The notes beneath the pieces were generated by a model. That model ran no database searches. It saw only the letters and a list, made by a program, of their open reading frames with translations, and had not been told where the DNA came from. From Pseudohongiella nitratireducens (GTDB lineage Bacteria > Pseudomonadota > Gammaproteobacteria > Pseudomonadales > Pseudohongiellaceae), in contig NZ_LWHM01000025.1 of NCBI RefSeq assembly GCF_001642735.1, positions 18,947-82,946 on the forward strand: a DNA stretch of 64,000 nt, written 5' to 3'. Positions 38,814-48,444 of this stretch are shown here, in pieces; within the stretch, counting starts at the first letter, position 1, and each line of letters starts with the position of its first letter. The translations under genes and the position numbers were made by a program.

Positions 38814-41771
38814 ATGACCGTTACGCCCAGTACACCCACCGCATTGATCATGCTTTGCAGCGATTTGTTCTGGTACCAGAACCAAAATGCAGACTGTTTA
38901 TCGGTCGAACACTGTTCGACCCGGCTTTCTGAACTCGGCGGCAAAATCGCTGCTTCCTGCCTTCATGAGTACATGTCCGGGGCAGACCGTGTCAGATGGT
39001 TGCAATTGCTCAGCCTGCATCGCTCTTTTCGCGACTTTGAGTGTCAGATTTCAATAGACGACAAACCCTTCTGGTTACGCATCTGTGCCACGCCCATTGT
39101 GGATGAGGAAGGCATTCAGTCAGGTTACTCCTGCCTGGCCGAGGACATTGGCAAAGAACTCCGGCAAAACAGCCGCCTGATGCGTTTCCGTGCGGCCATG
39201 GATACTTCACTGGATATGATTTACCTGGTGGACCGTGAGACGCTGCAGTTTCTGGATGTTAATGACACCGCCTGCATCAACACCGGGTGGTCACGCGAGG
39301 AAATTTTTGCCCGTGGCCCCGATCGTGTGCTGAACCTGGACAAGGACGAGTTAATTGCTCGTTACGATCGCCTGATTTATGAAGGCGACAGCAGTCGCCT
39401 GGAGCGGCAGTGGACCACACCGGACGGGCGGGATATCGTTGTTGAAGTCTACAGCCGGGCAACTCGCATAGAAGATCGCTGGGTAATTATCGGGGTGGGC
39501 CGCGATATCACTTCCCGCAAGCAGGTGGAAATGCGTAACCTGCGCCTGCAAAACCTGTTTTCTGCACTGAGCCTGACCAACGAGGCGATTCTGCGTGCCC
39601 GATCTGAAAACGTGCTATTTCAGGACGCTTGCGATGCCGTGATCACCTCCGGTTTGTTCACCATCGCTGCTGTGCGTGTGCCTGACGAAAATGGCTGGTT
39701 TCAACCGGTCGCCGTAGCCGGGGCACATGCACCCGATCCTACCAAAATTCGCGTCAATATTGATAAGAACAACCCGAAAGGGCAAGGCATCAGTGGTGAA
39801 GCCTGGCGCAGTGGAAAAGCCAGTATCAGCAACGATTTTCAACATGACCCCAGACTGAAACCCTGGTGGCAGGAAGCCATAGAGCTGAACATCGGCAGCG
39901 GCGCTGCGTTTCCGCTGTACCGCCGCAAACAGAAGGCAGGCATGATGCTGTTCTTCTCGTCTGAGCCCTGGGCATTTGATGACCAGACCCAGTCCATATT
40001 GCAAAGCATGGCGGATAACTTATCTTTTGCCCTGGACAGCTTTGCCGCAGAAGAAGAACAAACGCGTGCCCAGGCCGCTATCAAGGCCAGTGAAGAGAAT
40101 TTACGCAGTCTGGTTCACCTGACCTCTGATTTTTTCTGGGAATTTGACGCTGAACTGCGTTTTACCCGTTATGACGGGCGAATTGTCGGTGAGGCCAATG
40201 AGGCTGCAATCAAAGGCGCCATTGGCACCCATTTGTGGGACAACCCCGGTGTTTCCGCTTCCGAGGAAGAATGGAAGCAGTTCATGGAGACGCTGGCAAA
40301 ACGGGCACCTTTCCGGGAGTTCGAGTTCGCCTTCACCAACCTTGAGGGCCGCCTTTATTATTTCTCCATGAGTGGCGAACCGGTATTTGATGAACAAGGC
40401 GAATTTACCGGCTACCGGGGTATCTCCCGGGATATCAGCAGCAAGAAAATTGCCGCCAAACGCATCGAGCACCTGGCGACACATGACCCGCTAACGGGCT
40501 TACCCAACCGTAATATGTTCAGCGAATTGCTGCAGCAACAGATCAACAACGCCAGGCGTTACCCGGATCAGGCCTTTGCTATCTTGTTTATCGATCTGGA
40601 TCGGTTCAAAACCGTCAACGATAATTTCGGTCATCACATGGGCGATGCCCTGCTCCGTGATATTGGCGAGCGCATCAGCCGACCTTTAAGAAGCAGTGAT
40701 ATTGTGGCCCGACTGGGTGGTGACGAATTTGTCGTATTGTTGCATAAAATCAAAGATCGGCACCGGGCCAGGAAAGTGGCAGGCTGGATTCTGGAACGCT
40801 TGAGTACACCCATCTATTTAAAGCAGCACGAATTCCTGATCAGTGCCAGCATCGGCGTCAGCATATTTGGCGAAGACGCCCATGATGAAGAGACACTGAT
40901 GAAACACGCCGACACCGCCATGTATGCCGCCAAGGAAGCCGGTCGCAACAATGTTTGCTGTTACTCCAGCGACCTGCACCACCATGCGCAGGAACAGGCC
41001 AGCCTGGCACTGGCTCTCCGCCATGCATTACAGCGTGAAGAGCTGGAGGTTTACTACCAGCCCAAAGTCGAGCTGAAAACAGGCCGGGTAACCGGAGTAG
41101 AAGCACTGCTGCGCTGGCACCACCCTGAGCTGGGTCAGGTGTCTCCGGAACGATTTATTCCCATCGCAGAAGATAACGGTCTGATTCTGCCCATCAGCGA
41201 CTGGGTGCTGGAAACAGGATTGCAGCAACTGCGCGACTGGGATGAGATGGGCCTGCCGGCGCTGAACATCGCCGTGAACCTCTCTGCCCGGCAATTCAGT
41301 GATCCGAACCTCGCTCGCAACGTGGTGAGTAAATTACGGCAATATGAAATCGACGCCCACCGCCTGGAACTGGAGCTGACGGAAAGCATGGTGGTCCAGG
41401 ATCCGGCACATGCCATCTCTGTCATGAGAAGCATCCAGGAAAGTGGCGCCAGACTGGCACTGGATGATTTCGGTACTGGTTTCTCGTCACTTGGGCAACT
41501 GCGTCACTACCCAATTGACACACTGAAGATCGACCGGACCTTTGTTCAGGAACTGGCCGAGGACAAACAGGATCAGGCCATCAGTCGCGCCATTATCGCC
41601 ATGGGCAAAACGCTGGGGCTGACAGTGGTTGCCGAAGGCGTGGAAAATGAGGTACAGGTGACTTTCCTGAAACAGCACCACTGTGATCAGATACAGGGGT
41701 ACCACATCAGCCGCCCGGTTCCCCAGGGCCGCTTCATTGCCTGGTATCGCCAACAGCTGACCAAACGATAA
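38814..41771 (+). CDS. PAS-PAS-GAF-PAS-GGDEF-EAL cyclic-di-GMP protein
   Basis: 985 residues from the ATG at 38814; an in-frame TTG ten codons earlier has no better ribosome site. Sensory domains are a degenerate PAS (about 50-120), a PAS (about 130-245), a GAF (about 265-415) and a PAS (about 430-560). The cyclase has an intact GGDEF motif (RLGGDEFVVLL) preceded by the inhibitory site RSSD. The phosphodiesterase domain has EALLRWHHPE, ELELTES, DDFGTGFSSL and VVAEGVEN, all intact. It may therefore make and degrade c-di-GMP. No membrane segment is seen, so it is cytosolic. Confidence 0.92.
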   Translation: MTVTPSTPTALIMLCSDLFWYQNQNADCLSVEHCSTRLSELGGKIAASCLHEYMSGADRVRWLQLLSLHRSFRDFECQISIDDKPFWLRICATPIVDEEGIQSGYSCLAEDIGKELRQNSRLMRFRAAMDTSLDMIYLVDRETLQFLDVNDTACINTGWSREEIFARGPDRVLNLDKDELIARYDRLIYEGDSSRLERQWTTPDGRDIVVEVYSRATRIEDRWVIIGVGRDITSRKQVEMRNLRLQNLFSALSLTNEAILRARSENVLFQDACDAVITSGLFTIAAVRVPDENGWFQPVAVAGAHAPDPTKIRVNIDKNNPKGQGISGEAWRSGKASISNDFQHDPRLKPWWQEAIELNIGSGAAFPLYRRKQKAGMMLFFSSEPWAFDDQTQSILQSMADNLSFALDSFAAEEEQTRAQAAIKASEENLRSLVHLTSDFFWEFDAELRFTRYDGRIVGEANEAAIKGAIGTHLWDNPGVSASEEEWKQFMETLAKRAPFREFEFAFTNLEGRLYYFSMSGEPVFDEQGEFTGYRGISRDISSKKIAAKRIEHLATHDPLTGLPNRNMFSELLQQQINNARRYPDQAFAILFIDLDRFKTVNDNFGHHMGDALLRDIGERISRPLRSSDIVARLGGDEFVVLLHKIKDRHRARKVAGWILERLSTPIYLKQHEFLISASIGVSIFGEDAHDEETLMKHADTAMYAAKEAGRNNVCCYSSDLHHHAQEQASLALALRHALQREELEVYYQPKVELKTGRVTGVEALLRWHHPELGQVSPERFIPIAEDNGLILPISDWVLETGLQQLRDWDEMGLPALNIAVNLSARQFSDPNLARNVVSKLRQYEIDAHRLELELTESMVVQDPAHAISVMRSIQESGARLALDDFGTGFSSLGQLRHYPIDTLKIDRTFVQELAEDKQDQAISRAIIAMGKTLGLTVVAEGVENEVQVTFLKQHHCDQIQGYHISRPVPQGRFIAWYRQQLTKR

Positions 41772-41866
41772 TCAAACCTGAAGCCTGGCTAAACACTTAC
41801 CATACACGACAGCTGGTCACAAACTCACAATCCCTCAATAACTTGACGCAACGCAAGTTTCTGCCC

Positions 41867-41893
41867 TTAAGTTTCAGACCGATTTGCCGTTAG
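41867..41893 (+). promoter_or_regulatory. Sigma-28 (FliA) type promoter for the chemoreceptor
   Basis: TTAAGTTT, 11 bases, then GCCGTTAG. The flagellar sigma-28 consensus is TAAAGTTT-N11-GCCGATAA, so the match is 7/8 and 6/8 with exact spacing. It lies 60 bp upstream of the receptor's ATG at 41953. This fits chemoreceptor genes belonging to the late flagellar regulon. Confidence 0.75.
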
Positions 41894-41952
41894 CAATACC
41901 AAGAAAGCATTATCACCAATTGCTATACGGTACAGAAGAAAGGTGCAGAATC

Positions 41953-43494
41953 ATGCCAGAACGCAAGCTGTTCTCCAAAAATGAAAAACTTGTATCCACT
42001 ACCGACAGGGACAGCTATATCCGCTATGCCAACAAGGAGTTTATTGATATATCCGGCTTTAGCGACGAAGAGCTGGTTGGCTCTCCGCATAATATTGTGC
42101 GCCATCCAGACATGCCTAAACAGGCATTCAAGGAGCTCTGGGGACAGTTAAAAGCCGGTAAACCCTGGCTGGGCATGGTGAAAAACCAGTGCAAGAACGG
42201 CGATTATTACTGGGTGGATGCTTATGTCACCCCGGTTCTGCGCAATGGTGAAATTCAGGGCTATCAATCGGTGCGAAGCTGCCCCGATGAGGTTGATGTC
42301 AAACGTGCCGAAAAACTGTATCGCCAGATAAGAAACAACAAGTCAGTCCAACTGAACAGCCTGATTAGCTGGCGACATAAGATATTGGCCGTTCCTGCCC
42401 TGTTCTTTGCCCTGTGCTTGTCGGCAGGCCTGGTCAGTGGCGTTGGTATGGGTTACCTGGCAACTATTGTATTAGGCGGGGTTGCATCAGTTGCGGCGAC
42501 GGGCGCTTTGCTGATGCCTTTCCGAGACCTGATAGAACGTAGCGAGCGGATTCTTGATGACCCCCTTGCCCGTCGCGTCTACTCCGGCCGTACGGATGAG
42601 CTCGGTAGCCTGTCCCTGGCACTGAAGGCGCGTGAATCGCAGATCACTACCATCCTCAAACGTGTTGATGAAGCGGCCGGACGTTTGTCCACCGTTTCTG
42701 ACGATGCTACTGAGGCGGTCGTGGATACTGATAATGCGATCAGCCAGCAATTGACTGAGCTGGATTCAGTTTCCTCAGCCGTAACAGAAATGACCAGCGC
42801 CATTCATGAGGTTGCCAGCAATACGGCTAATACATCCTCTGCTGCCGAACTGGCAGACAAGAGCGTTCAGGATGGTCACGAGTCAGTTGAAAAGAGCCTC
42901 AGCGCCACCACTGAACTGGCCAGAAGCATTGATGAAATCACGCGCATGATTGAGACACTGGGCACCGACAGCAATGCCATCGGTTCGGTGATCGAGGTGA
43001 TCAACGACATTGCCGAGCAGACCAACCTGCTGGCTCTCAATGCTGCCATTGAAGCCGCCCGGGCAGGTGAACAGGGACGCGGCTTTGCCGTGGTTGCTGA
43101 TGAGGTCCGCACGCTGGCACAGCGCACGCAGAACTCAACCGTTGAAATCAAGGACATCATCAACCGGATCCAGACCAGTACTAACAGCTGCGTCAGCAGC
43201 ATCGGCTCGGCCCAGGAGCGGGCGCAGTCCTGTGTGGGTTACAGCGAAGCGGCTGATAGCTCCTATACCCAGATCAGCCAGGCGGTATCCGATATCCGCA
43301 ACATGACATTCCAGGTGGCAACAGCCGTGGAAGAACAGAGCGCCGTTGCCGAAGAAGTCAATCGCAACATTGTGAACATTCAGACGCAATCTGAACGCAC
43401 TAATGAGGCGTCCGGCAAAACCGCCAGCACAACTCAGGCGCTGGGCCGGGATATTGCTGCAATGAGAGAAATGGTTAATCAGTTTTCTGCCTGA
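41953..43494 (+). CDS. Aer-like PAS methyl-accepting chemotaxis protein
   Basis: 513 residues from the ATG at 41953 (an upstream TTG frame start overlaps the promoter and is rejected). The N-terminal PAS domain ([52 protein letters not shown]) closely follows Aer, whose PAS binds FAD and senses redox or oxygen. It is followed by hydrophobic hairpin segments near 145-200. The cytoplasmic signalling domain has the MCP hairpin tip [20 protein letters not shown]. There is no periplasmic ligand domain. It is preceded by a sigma-28 type promoter. Confidence 0.9.
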   Translation: MPERKLFSKNEKLVSTTDRDSYIRYANKEFIDISGFSDEELVGSPHNIVRHPDMPKQAFKELWGQLKAGKPWLGMVKNQCKNGDYYWVDAYVTPVLRNGEIQGYQSVRSCPDEVDVKRAEKLYRQIRNNKSVQLNSLISWRHKILAVPALFFALCLSAGLVSGVGMGYLATIVLGGVASVAATGALLMPFRDLIERSERILDDPLARRVYSGRTDELGSLSLALKARESQITTILKRVDEAAGRLSTVSDDATEAVVDTDNAISQQLTELDSVSSAVTEMTSAIHEVASNTANTSSAAELADKSVQDGHESVEKSLSATTELARSIDEITRMIETLGTDSNAIGSVIEVINDIAEQTNLLALNAAIEAARAGEQGRGFAVVADEVRTLAQRTQNSTVEIKDIINRIQTSTNSCVSSIGSAQERAQSCVGYSEAADSSYTQISQAVSDIRNMTFQVATAVEEQSAVAEEVNRNIVNIQTQSERTNEASGKTASTTQALGRDIAAMREMVNQFSA

Positions 43495-43588
43495 TCAATA
43501 CAGGAGAAATCGCGGCAGTAAACGGGTGGACATGGCTGGAAACAGCAAGAGTGGAATAAGTTGAAACCCCAGCCGTTAAAGTCAGTAA

Positions 43589-43616
43589 TGAAGCGCTGTT
43601 AAATTACAGCGCTTCA
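43589..43616. terminator. Inverted repeat between convergent chemoreceptor and mtnC genes
   Basis: TGAAGCGCTG (43589-43598) pairs perfectly with CAGCGCTTCA (43607-43616) around an 8-base loop. It overlaps the last codons and stop of mtnC and lies about 95 bp past the receptor stop. A 10-bp stem between convergent genes suggests a shared terminator, but neither strand has a good T-run. Confidence 0.4.
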
Positions 43617-44308
43617 AGGTCAATCTCTGCAAAGGAAGACACCATCTGGTGATTTGAAGCGATATCCTGAATTGGGGTATCGCTTTCTTGTGGGCGTACC
43701 ACACGAATGGTCTTCATACCGATAGACGCGGCCGCATCCAACTCCCCTTCGATATCCGACAGGAAAAGAATGTCTTCTGGCGCCAGTGCCACCCACTCTG
43801 CTATTGCCTGGTAGGAAGCCTTCTCCTGTTTGGCACCCATATTGGTATCAAAGTAGCCGGCGAACAGCAGCCGCAGGTCGCCAAAATTGGTATAGCGCAT
43901 GAACAGTCGCTGCGCTTTCTCAGAGCCAGACGAATAGACATACAGGTTAATGCCGTCGTCGAGCCAGGCCTGCAGGCGTTCAGGCACATCAGGATACACG
44001 TGCGCCTGATATTCGCCACGCTGATAGCCTTGCTCCCAGACCATGCCCTGCAGGGCTTTTAATTCAGTGACCTTCTCATCGGCCCGCATCCATTCCAGCA
44101 ACTGGGCAATCAATGCTTCAGTATTGCGGTAAGGAATACCGGTATTGTCACTGATCGCGCGCAACTGACGTGCCACGTCACGCTCATCTTTGTGGTCGCG
44201 AATAAAGTCCGGCAGAAATTGCTCGGCATAAACAAAAAGAACATCTTTGACAAAGCGAATGGAACTGGTGGTTCCCTCAATATCTGTCACGATCGCGATT
44301 GGTTTCAT
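43604..44308 (-). CDS. mtnC: Enolase-phosphatase E1
   Basis: 234-residue HAD-superfamily enzyme of methionine salvage. It enolises and dephosphorylates 2,3-diketo-5-methylthiopentyl-1-phosphate. The N-terminal IVTDIEGTTSSIRFVKDVLF holds the nucleophile Asp9 and the family-specific Glu11. Later HAD motifs are YVYSSGSEKAQ and FLSDIEGELDAAASIGM. The start overlaps mtnD by four bases, so it is the last gene of an mtnB-mtnD-mtnC operon. Confidence 0.95.
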   Translation of the reverse strand: MKPIAIVTDIEGTTSSIRFVKDVLFVYAEQFLPDFIRDHKDERDVARQLRAISDNTGIPYRNTEALIAQLLEWMRADEKVTELKALQGMVWEQGYQRGEYQAHVYPDVPERLQAWLDDGINLYVYSSGSEKAQRLFMRYTNFGDLRLLFAGYFDTNMGAKQEKASYQAIAEWVALAPEDILFLSDIEGELDAAASIGMKTIRVVRPQESDTPIQDIASNHQMVSSFAEIDLEAL

Positions 44309-44886
44309 TGTGACTCCAGTCGGGAAAACGAATCTGCTATAGCACTGCCGGTATAGTTTGCCACCCAGCCTTCGGGGTTATTGAAAAAGCGAATGGCAAC
44401 AAACCTTGGCGCCGGGCCCATGTCAAACCAGTGCGGCGTATTGGCCGGCACCGATATCAGATCCCCCTTCTGACACAATATTTCGTACACTTTCCCGTCA
44501 ATGTGCAGGCTGAACAGCCCTTGCCCATCAACAAAGAAGCGCACTTCATCTTCACTATGGCGATGCTCACTTAGAAACTTCTGGCGAAGCTCCAGCAGCT
44601 TTTTTGCTTTAATTTCCGGGTCCTGAGCTACCTGGTTGCCGCTGGCATCAAGACTGATGACATCAACTGTCTGGTAACCTTCATTGTCTTTCAGCCTGGC
44701 GATATCGTCCGCATAAGCCTGCATGACCTTCTCATCACTGTCGCCGGCTTTAACGGGCGCGTTTGCCTGCCATTGCTCAAAGCGTACACCGACCCCTGCC
44801 AATGTCGCCGCAATTTCAGCCGGATCAACACTATGTAGCAGTTCTGTCGCTGGGTCGTTGTCAGCAAAAACACTGATTTCACTCAT
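44305..44886 (-). CDS. mtnD: Acireductone dioxygenase
   Basis: 193-residue cupin (from MSEISVFADN at 44886) that oxidises acireductone. The Fe2+ form gives the methionine precursor and formate. Metal ligands are visible in HRHSEDEVRF (His, His, Glu) and the later His in NTPHWFDMG. The start is set by the ATGA overlap with the mtnB stop; an upstream in-frame ATG would lie inside mtnB and is unlikely. It is also coupled to mtnC by a four-base overlap. Confidence 0.95.
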   Translation of the reverse strand: MSEISVFADNDPATELLHSVDPAEIAATLAGVGVRFEQWQANAPVKAGDSDEKVMQAYADDIARLKDNEGYQTVDVISLDASGNQVAQDPEIKAKKLLELRQKFLSEHRHSEDEVRFFVDGQGLFSLHIDGKVYEILCQKGDLISVPANTPHWFDMGPAPRFVAIRFFNNPEGWVANYTGSAIADSFSRLESQ

Positions 44887-45536
44887 GCCTTCGCATCTCC
44901 TGCCATTAATCGTTCCCCGGCTGAGGCCAGCCTGTGGGTCTGCCAATAATAATCCAAGAGGAATTCCAGGGCCTCAAGATGCCGTAACGTTTCAGTCATG
45001 TCTCTTCCCCACGTGTACAAACCGTGTCCTCGAATCAGGTAGGCGACACCCGTGCCATGCACAGACATCCATCCTTGCACCTGATCGGCCAGGGCAGCAA
45101 TATCCTGGGTGTTGTCAAACACGGGTATTGTCAGGTTGCCTTCATGGCTGTCAGTTCCCTGGAATGCTTTCAACAGTTCCAGTCCCTGCCAGGACACCGG
45201 ACCGTCCGCATGCATGGAAACCAGCGTCGCTTTGACAGAATGCGTATGCAAAACAGCGCCGATGCTTTGATCACGGCGGTAAAGCTGGGTATGAAGCAGG
45301 GTTTCCGCCGAAGGCTTTTGTCCGTCGAGGGACCGTCCCTGCATATCTACCTGCATGATGTCAGTGTCCTGTAGCGCACCTTTATCACGCCCGGAAACCG
45401 TGATGGCACACCGTTCGTCATCCAGGCGCTGCGAAAAATTACTGCTGGTGGCCGGGCACCAGCCCTGGCGCCAGATACGCTGCCCTACCGCGATAATGCT
45501 GCGGCGTGCTTGCTCGAAGGAGTGTGCATCATTCAT
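44883..45536 (-). CDS. mtnB: Methylthioribulose-1-phosphate dehydratase
   Basis: 217-residue class II aldolase-fold zinc enzyme, first gene of the salvage operon. Landmarks are GWCPATSSNFSQRL (substrate loop), the zinc histidines in LHTHSVKATL and the later IRGHGLYTWG. The start agrees with other MtnB proteins. A perfect TATAAT on the minus strand ends just 8 bp before the ATG and no Shine-Dalgarno is visible, so the mRNA may be leaderless. mtnA and mtnK are not in the window. Confidence 0.95.
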   Translation of the reverse strand: MNDAHSFEQARRSIIAVGQRIWRQGWCPATSSNFSQRLDDERCAITVSGRDKGALQDTDIMQVDMQGRSLDGQKPSAETLLHTQLYRRDQSIGAVLHTHSVKATLVSMHADGPVSWQGLELLKAFQGTDSHEGNLTIPVFDNTQDIAALADQVQGWMSVHGTGVAYLIRGHGLYTWGRDMTETLRHLEALEFLLDYYWQTHRLASAGERLMAGDAKA

Positions 45537-45544
45537 GGGGCGGC

Positions 45545-45550
45545 ATTATA
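45545..45550 (-). promoter_or_regulatory. TATAAT -10 element immediately upstream of mtnB
   Basis: A perfect minus-strand TATAAT with eight bases between it and the mtnB ATG at 45536. A start point about seven bases downstream would fall within one or two bases of the ATG. The -35 region is poor, so promoter strength is uncertain. Confidence 0.45.
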
Positions 45551-45628
45551 AACTGAAACAGCGGTCGGGATAAGCGACTTTGCACACGAATCTAGGACTT
45601 TTATGGGAGATTCCTCCTGGGAATTGTA

Positions 45629-46861
45629 TCAATCCAGCACGCTCACCAACCCTTTCAGGTATCTCGCCTCCGGGAAGGCCAACGCCACCGGATGATCCTC
45701 AGACTGACTCAAAAAGCCGGTAATTGCCCCCTGTCGCTCCGCATCAAGCAAGGCATCTGCCGTTATCTTCTGGAAAAGTGGCATATCTATCGCACCGGAG
45801 CACGAGAAATTGATCAGGTAACCGCCTGGCGATAGCAGATGTGCCGCCTGCATGGCGATGTCTTTATAGGCCCGTGCAGCCTTTTTAAATTGGTGCCGGG
45901 TGTCAGCAAACTTGGGCGGATCGAGAATAATCAGGTCAAACTGCTCATTTTGCTGACGCAATTCACGCAAATATTCAAACACATTGGCCTGTACCTGCAC
46001 CGATTGGGTATCGGCAAAGCTGTTTAACGCGGCATTGGCAGCGGCTGACTGCAGGGCCGGCTCCGAAGCATCCACATTAACCACCTGCCTGGCACCACCG
46101 GCCAGCGCGGCAATACCAAAGCCACCGGTGTAGCTGAAACAGTTCAGTACCCGCCAGTTCTGCCCCTGACGCGCACACAGCTGCTGTACCCACTGGCGAT
46201 TATCATACTGATCCAGGTAATAACCAGTCTTGTGCCCGGACGCAATGCTGACCTGATACTGACGATCATGTTCGTGAATCACCAGTTGTGCCGGTGGCGC
46301 CTCACCCCAGATCCGACCGGATTGTTCTTTCAGCCCCTCATGTTTGCGCACGCTCACATCAGAGCGTTCATAAATGCCTTTGCAACCCGTTTCTGCCTGT
46401 AACGCATTGATGACCGTATCACGCCAGCGTTCAATACCGATCGTCAGGAACTGGCAGGAAAGGAAGTCACCATACTGGTCAACCACCAGACCTGGTAGCC
46501 CGTCGGACTCACCATAGATCAGACGCAAGGCTGTGCGTTTGTCACTGCGCAATGGCTGACGGCGCCGGATAGCATGCTGGATGCGCTGCTGAATCAGGGA
46601 TTCATCCACCTGTTCGGAGGCACGTTGCGGGGCATCAAAGGTCCACATACGTGCCCGGATCTGCGACTCCGGCGACCAGGCGGCTTTGCCCAGCACTTCG
46701 CCACCGGCACTGAGCACCCTGACGGTGTCTCCGGCCTCGGGTTTGCCTTTCGTACCGGCATTAATACTGGCAATGGCCCCGGAAAACACCCAGGGGTGAT
46801 GGCGACGCAAAGACGCCTCCCTGCCCTTTTTGAGCAGAACATCAGCGGTAAAATCGGTCAT
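45629..46861 (-). CDS. rlmI: 23S rRNA m5C1962 methyltransferase-like protein
   Basis: 410-residue SAM-dependent RNA methyltransferase. The N-terminal PUA domain is at about 1-75 (LLKKGREASLRRHHPWVFSG). The Rossmann methyltransferase domain has VLNCFSYTGGFGIAALAGG (SAM loop), LIILDPPKFA and the catalytic-cysteine region INFSCSGAID. Length and order match RlmI. The start overlaps the end of the pirin gene by four bases (ATGA), so the two are co-transcribed. Confidence 0.92.
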   Translation of the reverse strand: MTDFTADVLLKKGREASLRRHHPWVFSGAIASINAGTKGKPEAGDTVRVLSAGGEVLGKAAWSPESQIRARMWTFDAPQRASEQVDESLIQQRIQHAIRRRQPLRSDKRTALRLIYGESDGLPGLVVDQYGDFLSCQFLTIGIERWRDTVINALQAETGCKGIYERSDVSVRKHEGLKEQSGRIWGEAPPAQLVIHEHDRQYQVSIASGHKTGYYLDQYDNRQWVQQLCARQGQNWRVLNCFSYTGGFGIAALAGGARQVVNVDASEPALQSAAANAALNSFADTQSVQVQANVFEYLRELRQQNEQFDLIILDPPKFADTRHQFKKAARAYKDIAMQAAHLLSPGGYLINFSCSGAIDMPLFQKITADALLDAERQGAITGFLSQSEDHPVALAFPEARYLKGLVSVLD

Positions 46862-47712
46862 GGCAGTGGGATATGTTCCTCGTCGTCGCCAGGAATGGCG
46901 GGAAATCCGCCATTTTCCCAGCGTTCTCTCGCCGCATCAATATCTTCCGGCTTGTAAGCGACAAAATTCCAGTGCACCAACGGCTTCTGCGCAAACGCAG
47001 TGCCACCAATCAGCACCAGACGCGTGTCCTCTTCGATCCTGATTTCCGCATCATTCTCAGACAACACCACAAAATCATTGGCAATGGCCTCTTCACCATT
47101 AACCGTCACCCGGCCACTGACAATAAACGCGGCCACTTCCATGACAGGATCGGGATGCGGAATCGTCCGGCCAGCTTCGGCCAGCACGTCCACATATAGC
47201 ATGCTGGAGAAGGTTCGTACCGGCGAGACCCGTTCATAGGCACTGCCCAGCAGAACACGCATCATGACCCCCGGGCGGTACACACAGGGCAAATCATTTT
47301 TGCTGACATGGAGGAAGTCCGGATCCACATCCTGCATGTCCGGTGGCAGCGCCACCCATAATTGCAGACCATGCAGGTCGTGCTCGCCAGATCTAACTTC
47401 ATGGGTTTCACGCTCGGAGTGCACAATGCCGCTACCGGCGACCATCCAGTTGACGTCACCGGGGTGGATCTCCTGCACGGAGCCCAGGCTGTCGCGATGC
47501 AGCATGCTGCCTGCAAACAGGTAAGTCACCGTCGCCAGACCGATATGAGGATGCGGACGCACATTGACGCCCTTGCCTGCGGGAAAAACGGCGGGTCCGA
47601 TATGGTCGAAAAACACAAAAGGGCCGACCATGCGCTGCGCTTTCTGGGGGATATAGCGGGCGACAGAAAACCCACCCAGGTCCTTCTTGTCTCCAACAAT
47701 TAGCTTGGGCAT
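46858..47712 (-). CDS. Pirin-family bicupin protein
   Basis: 284 residues. Pirins are iron-binding bicupins, some with quercetinase activity and others regulatory. The N-terminal cupin has metal-site histidines in RPHPHIGLATVTYLFAG and HSERETHEV. The C-terminal pirin domain carries TFSSMLYVDVLAEAG and NDFVVLSENDAEIRI. The ATG follows AGGAGAG. It is translationally coupled to rlmI by a four-base overlap. Substrate unknown. Confidence 0.9.
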   Translation of the reverse strand: MPKLIVGDKKDLGGFSVARYIPQKAQRMVGPFVFFDHIGPAVFPAGKGVNVRPHPHIGLATVTYLFAGSMLHRDSLGSVQEIHPGDVNWMVAGSGIVHSERETHEVRSGEHDLHGLQLWVALPPDMQDVDPDFLHVSKNDLPCVYRPGVMMRVLLGSAYERVSPVRTFSSMLYVDVLAEAGRTIPHPDPVMEVAAFIVSGRVTVNGEEAIANDFVVLSENDAEIRIEEDTRLVLIGGTAFAQKPLVHWNFVAYKPEDIDAARERWENGGFPAIPGDDEEHIPLP

Positions 47713-47744
47713 AACGCTCTCCTGGATGGTAATGACTCTAGTGA

Positions 47745-48329
47745 TTAGCGTATCAGTACGTCTGCCAATGGTTTACGCGGCGACGGCTTCTCGCGTTTGG
47801 CGATATCGTCCGGCAAGGCCGAGGGTTCATCCGCCACACCAATGGCAATCCCGCAAATCACCTTATGATTATCATCCAGCTTCAGGTAGCTGGCCACCTC
47901 ATCATGCTTGATGCCCCCCATACCATGGGTGTACAGCCCCATTTTACGGGCTTGAAGGCTTAATGCCATCCAGGCGGCACCGGCATCAAACTCGGCATAG
48001 GGGTTGGGCTTGCCGTTTTGGTCGAACTGCTTTCTGACCACCACGAAACACAGCAGGCTGGCATTTTTGGCCCAGGCCTGGTTGCCTTCCATCAGCAGGT
48101 CCAGGTACTCATCAAAATTGGTATCGGTACTGACATGGAACTGCCAGGGCTGGTCATTAAAACACGATGGTGCCCAGCGGGCTGCGTCAAAGAGGGTCTC
48201 AACGTCATTATCAGCAATGGCGGTTTTGACAAAACTGCGCGGTGACCAGCGCTCTGACAGCCAGCTATCCACACCACTTAAGGCATTACGCTGCGAAAAA
48301 TCGGGTGAAATCTTGTCGGGGTAGGACAT
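47745..48329 (-). CDS. Nitroreductase-family FMN oxidoreductase
   Basis: 194 residues from the ATG at 48329, which follows AGGGAGCT; a longer frame upstream lacks family similarity. FMN-binding landmarks are SERWSPRSF near the N-terminus, AARWAPSCFNDQPWQF and the later ARKMGLYTHGMGGIKHDEVA. It is a short nitroreductase whose physiological substrate cannot be told from sequence. It is divergent from the flippase-like gene. Confidence 0.88.
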   Translation of the reverse strand: MSYPDKISPDFSQRNALSGVDSWLSERWSPRSFVKTAIADNDVETLFDAARWAPSCFNDQPWQFHVSTDTNFDEYLDLLMEGNQAWAKNASLLCFVVVRKQFDQNGKPNPYAEFDAGAAWMALSLQARKMGLYTHGMGGIKHDEVASYLKLDDNHKVICGIAIGVADEPSALPDDIAKREKPSPRKPLADVLIR

Positions 48330-48383
48330 ATCGTTGAGCTCCCTAACGCTGGATGAATGTGACTTTTCTACATACCTACATAC

Positions 48384-48409
48384 TAACGAATTTATACATA
48401 GTAACGAAT
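48384..48409. promoter_or_regulatory. Direct repeat of TAACGAAT in the divergent promoter region
   Basis: TAACGAAT occurs at 48384-48391 and 48402-48409, 18 bp apart start to start, with TTATACAT between them on the plus strand that could serve as a -10. It lies between the divergent nitroreductase and flippase-like genes. A regulator site is possible; the evidence is only the repetition and position. Confidence 0.35.
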
Positions 48410-48444
48410 CAGACGGCCACAATGGTTCAGAAAATCCTCCTGTC

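Noticed and set aside
41884..41952. TTG start 23 codons upstream for the chemoreceptor
   Set aside because: It overlaps the -10 of the sigma-28 type promoter, so it would lie upstream of or at the transcription start.
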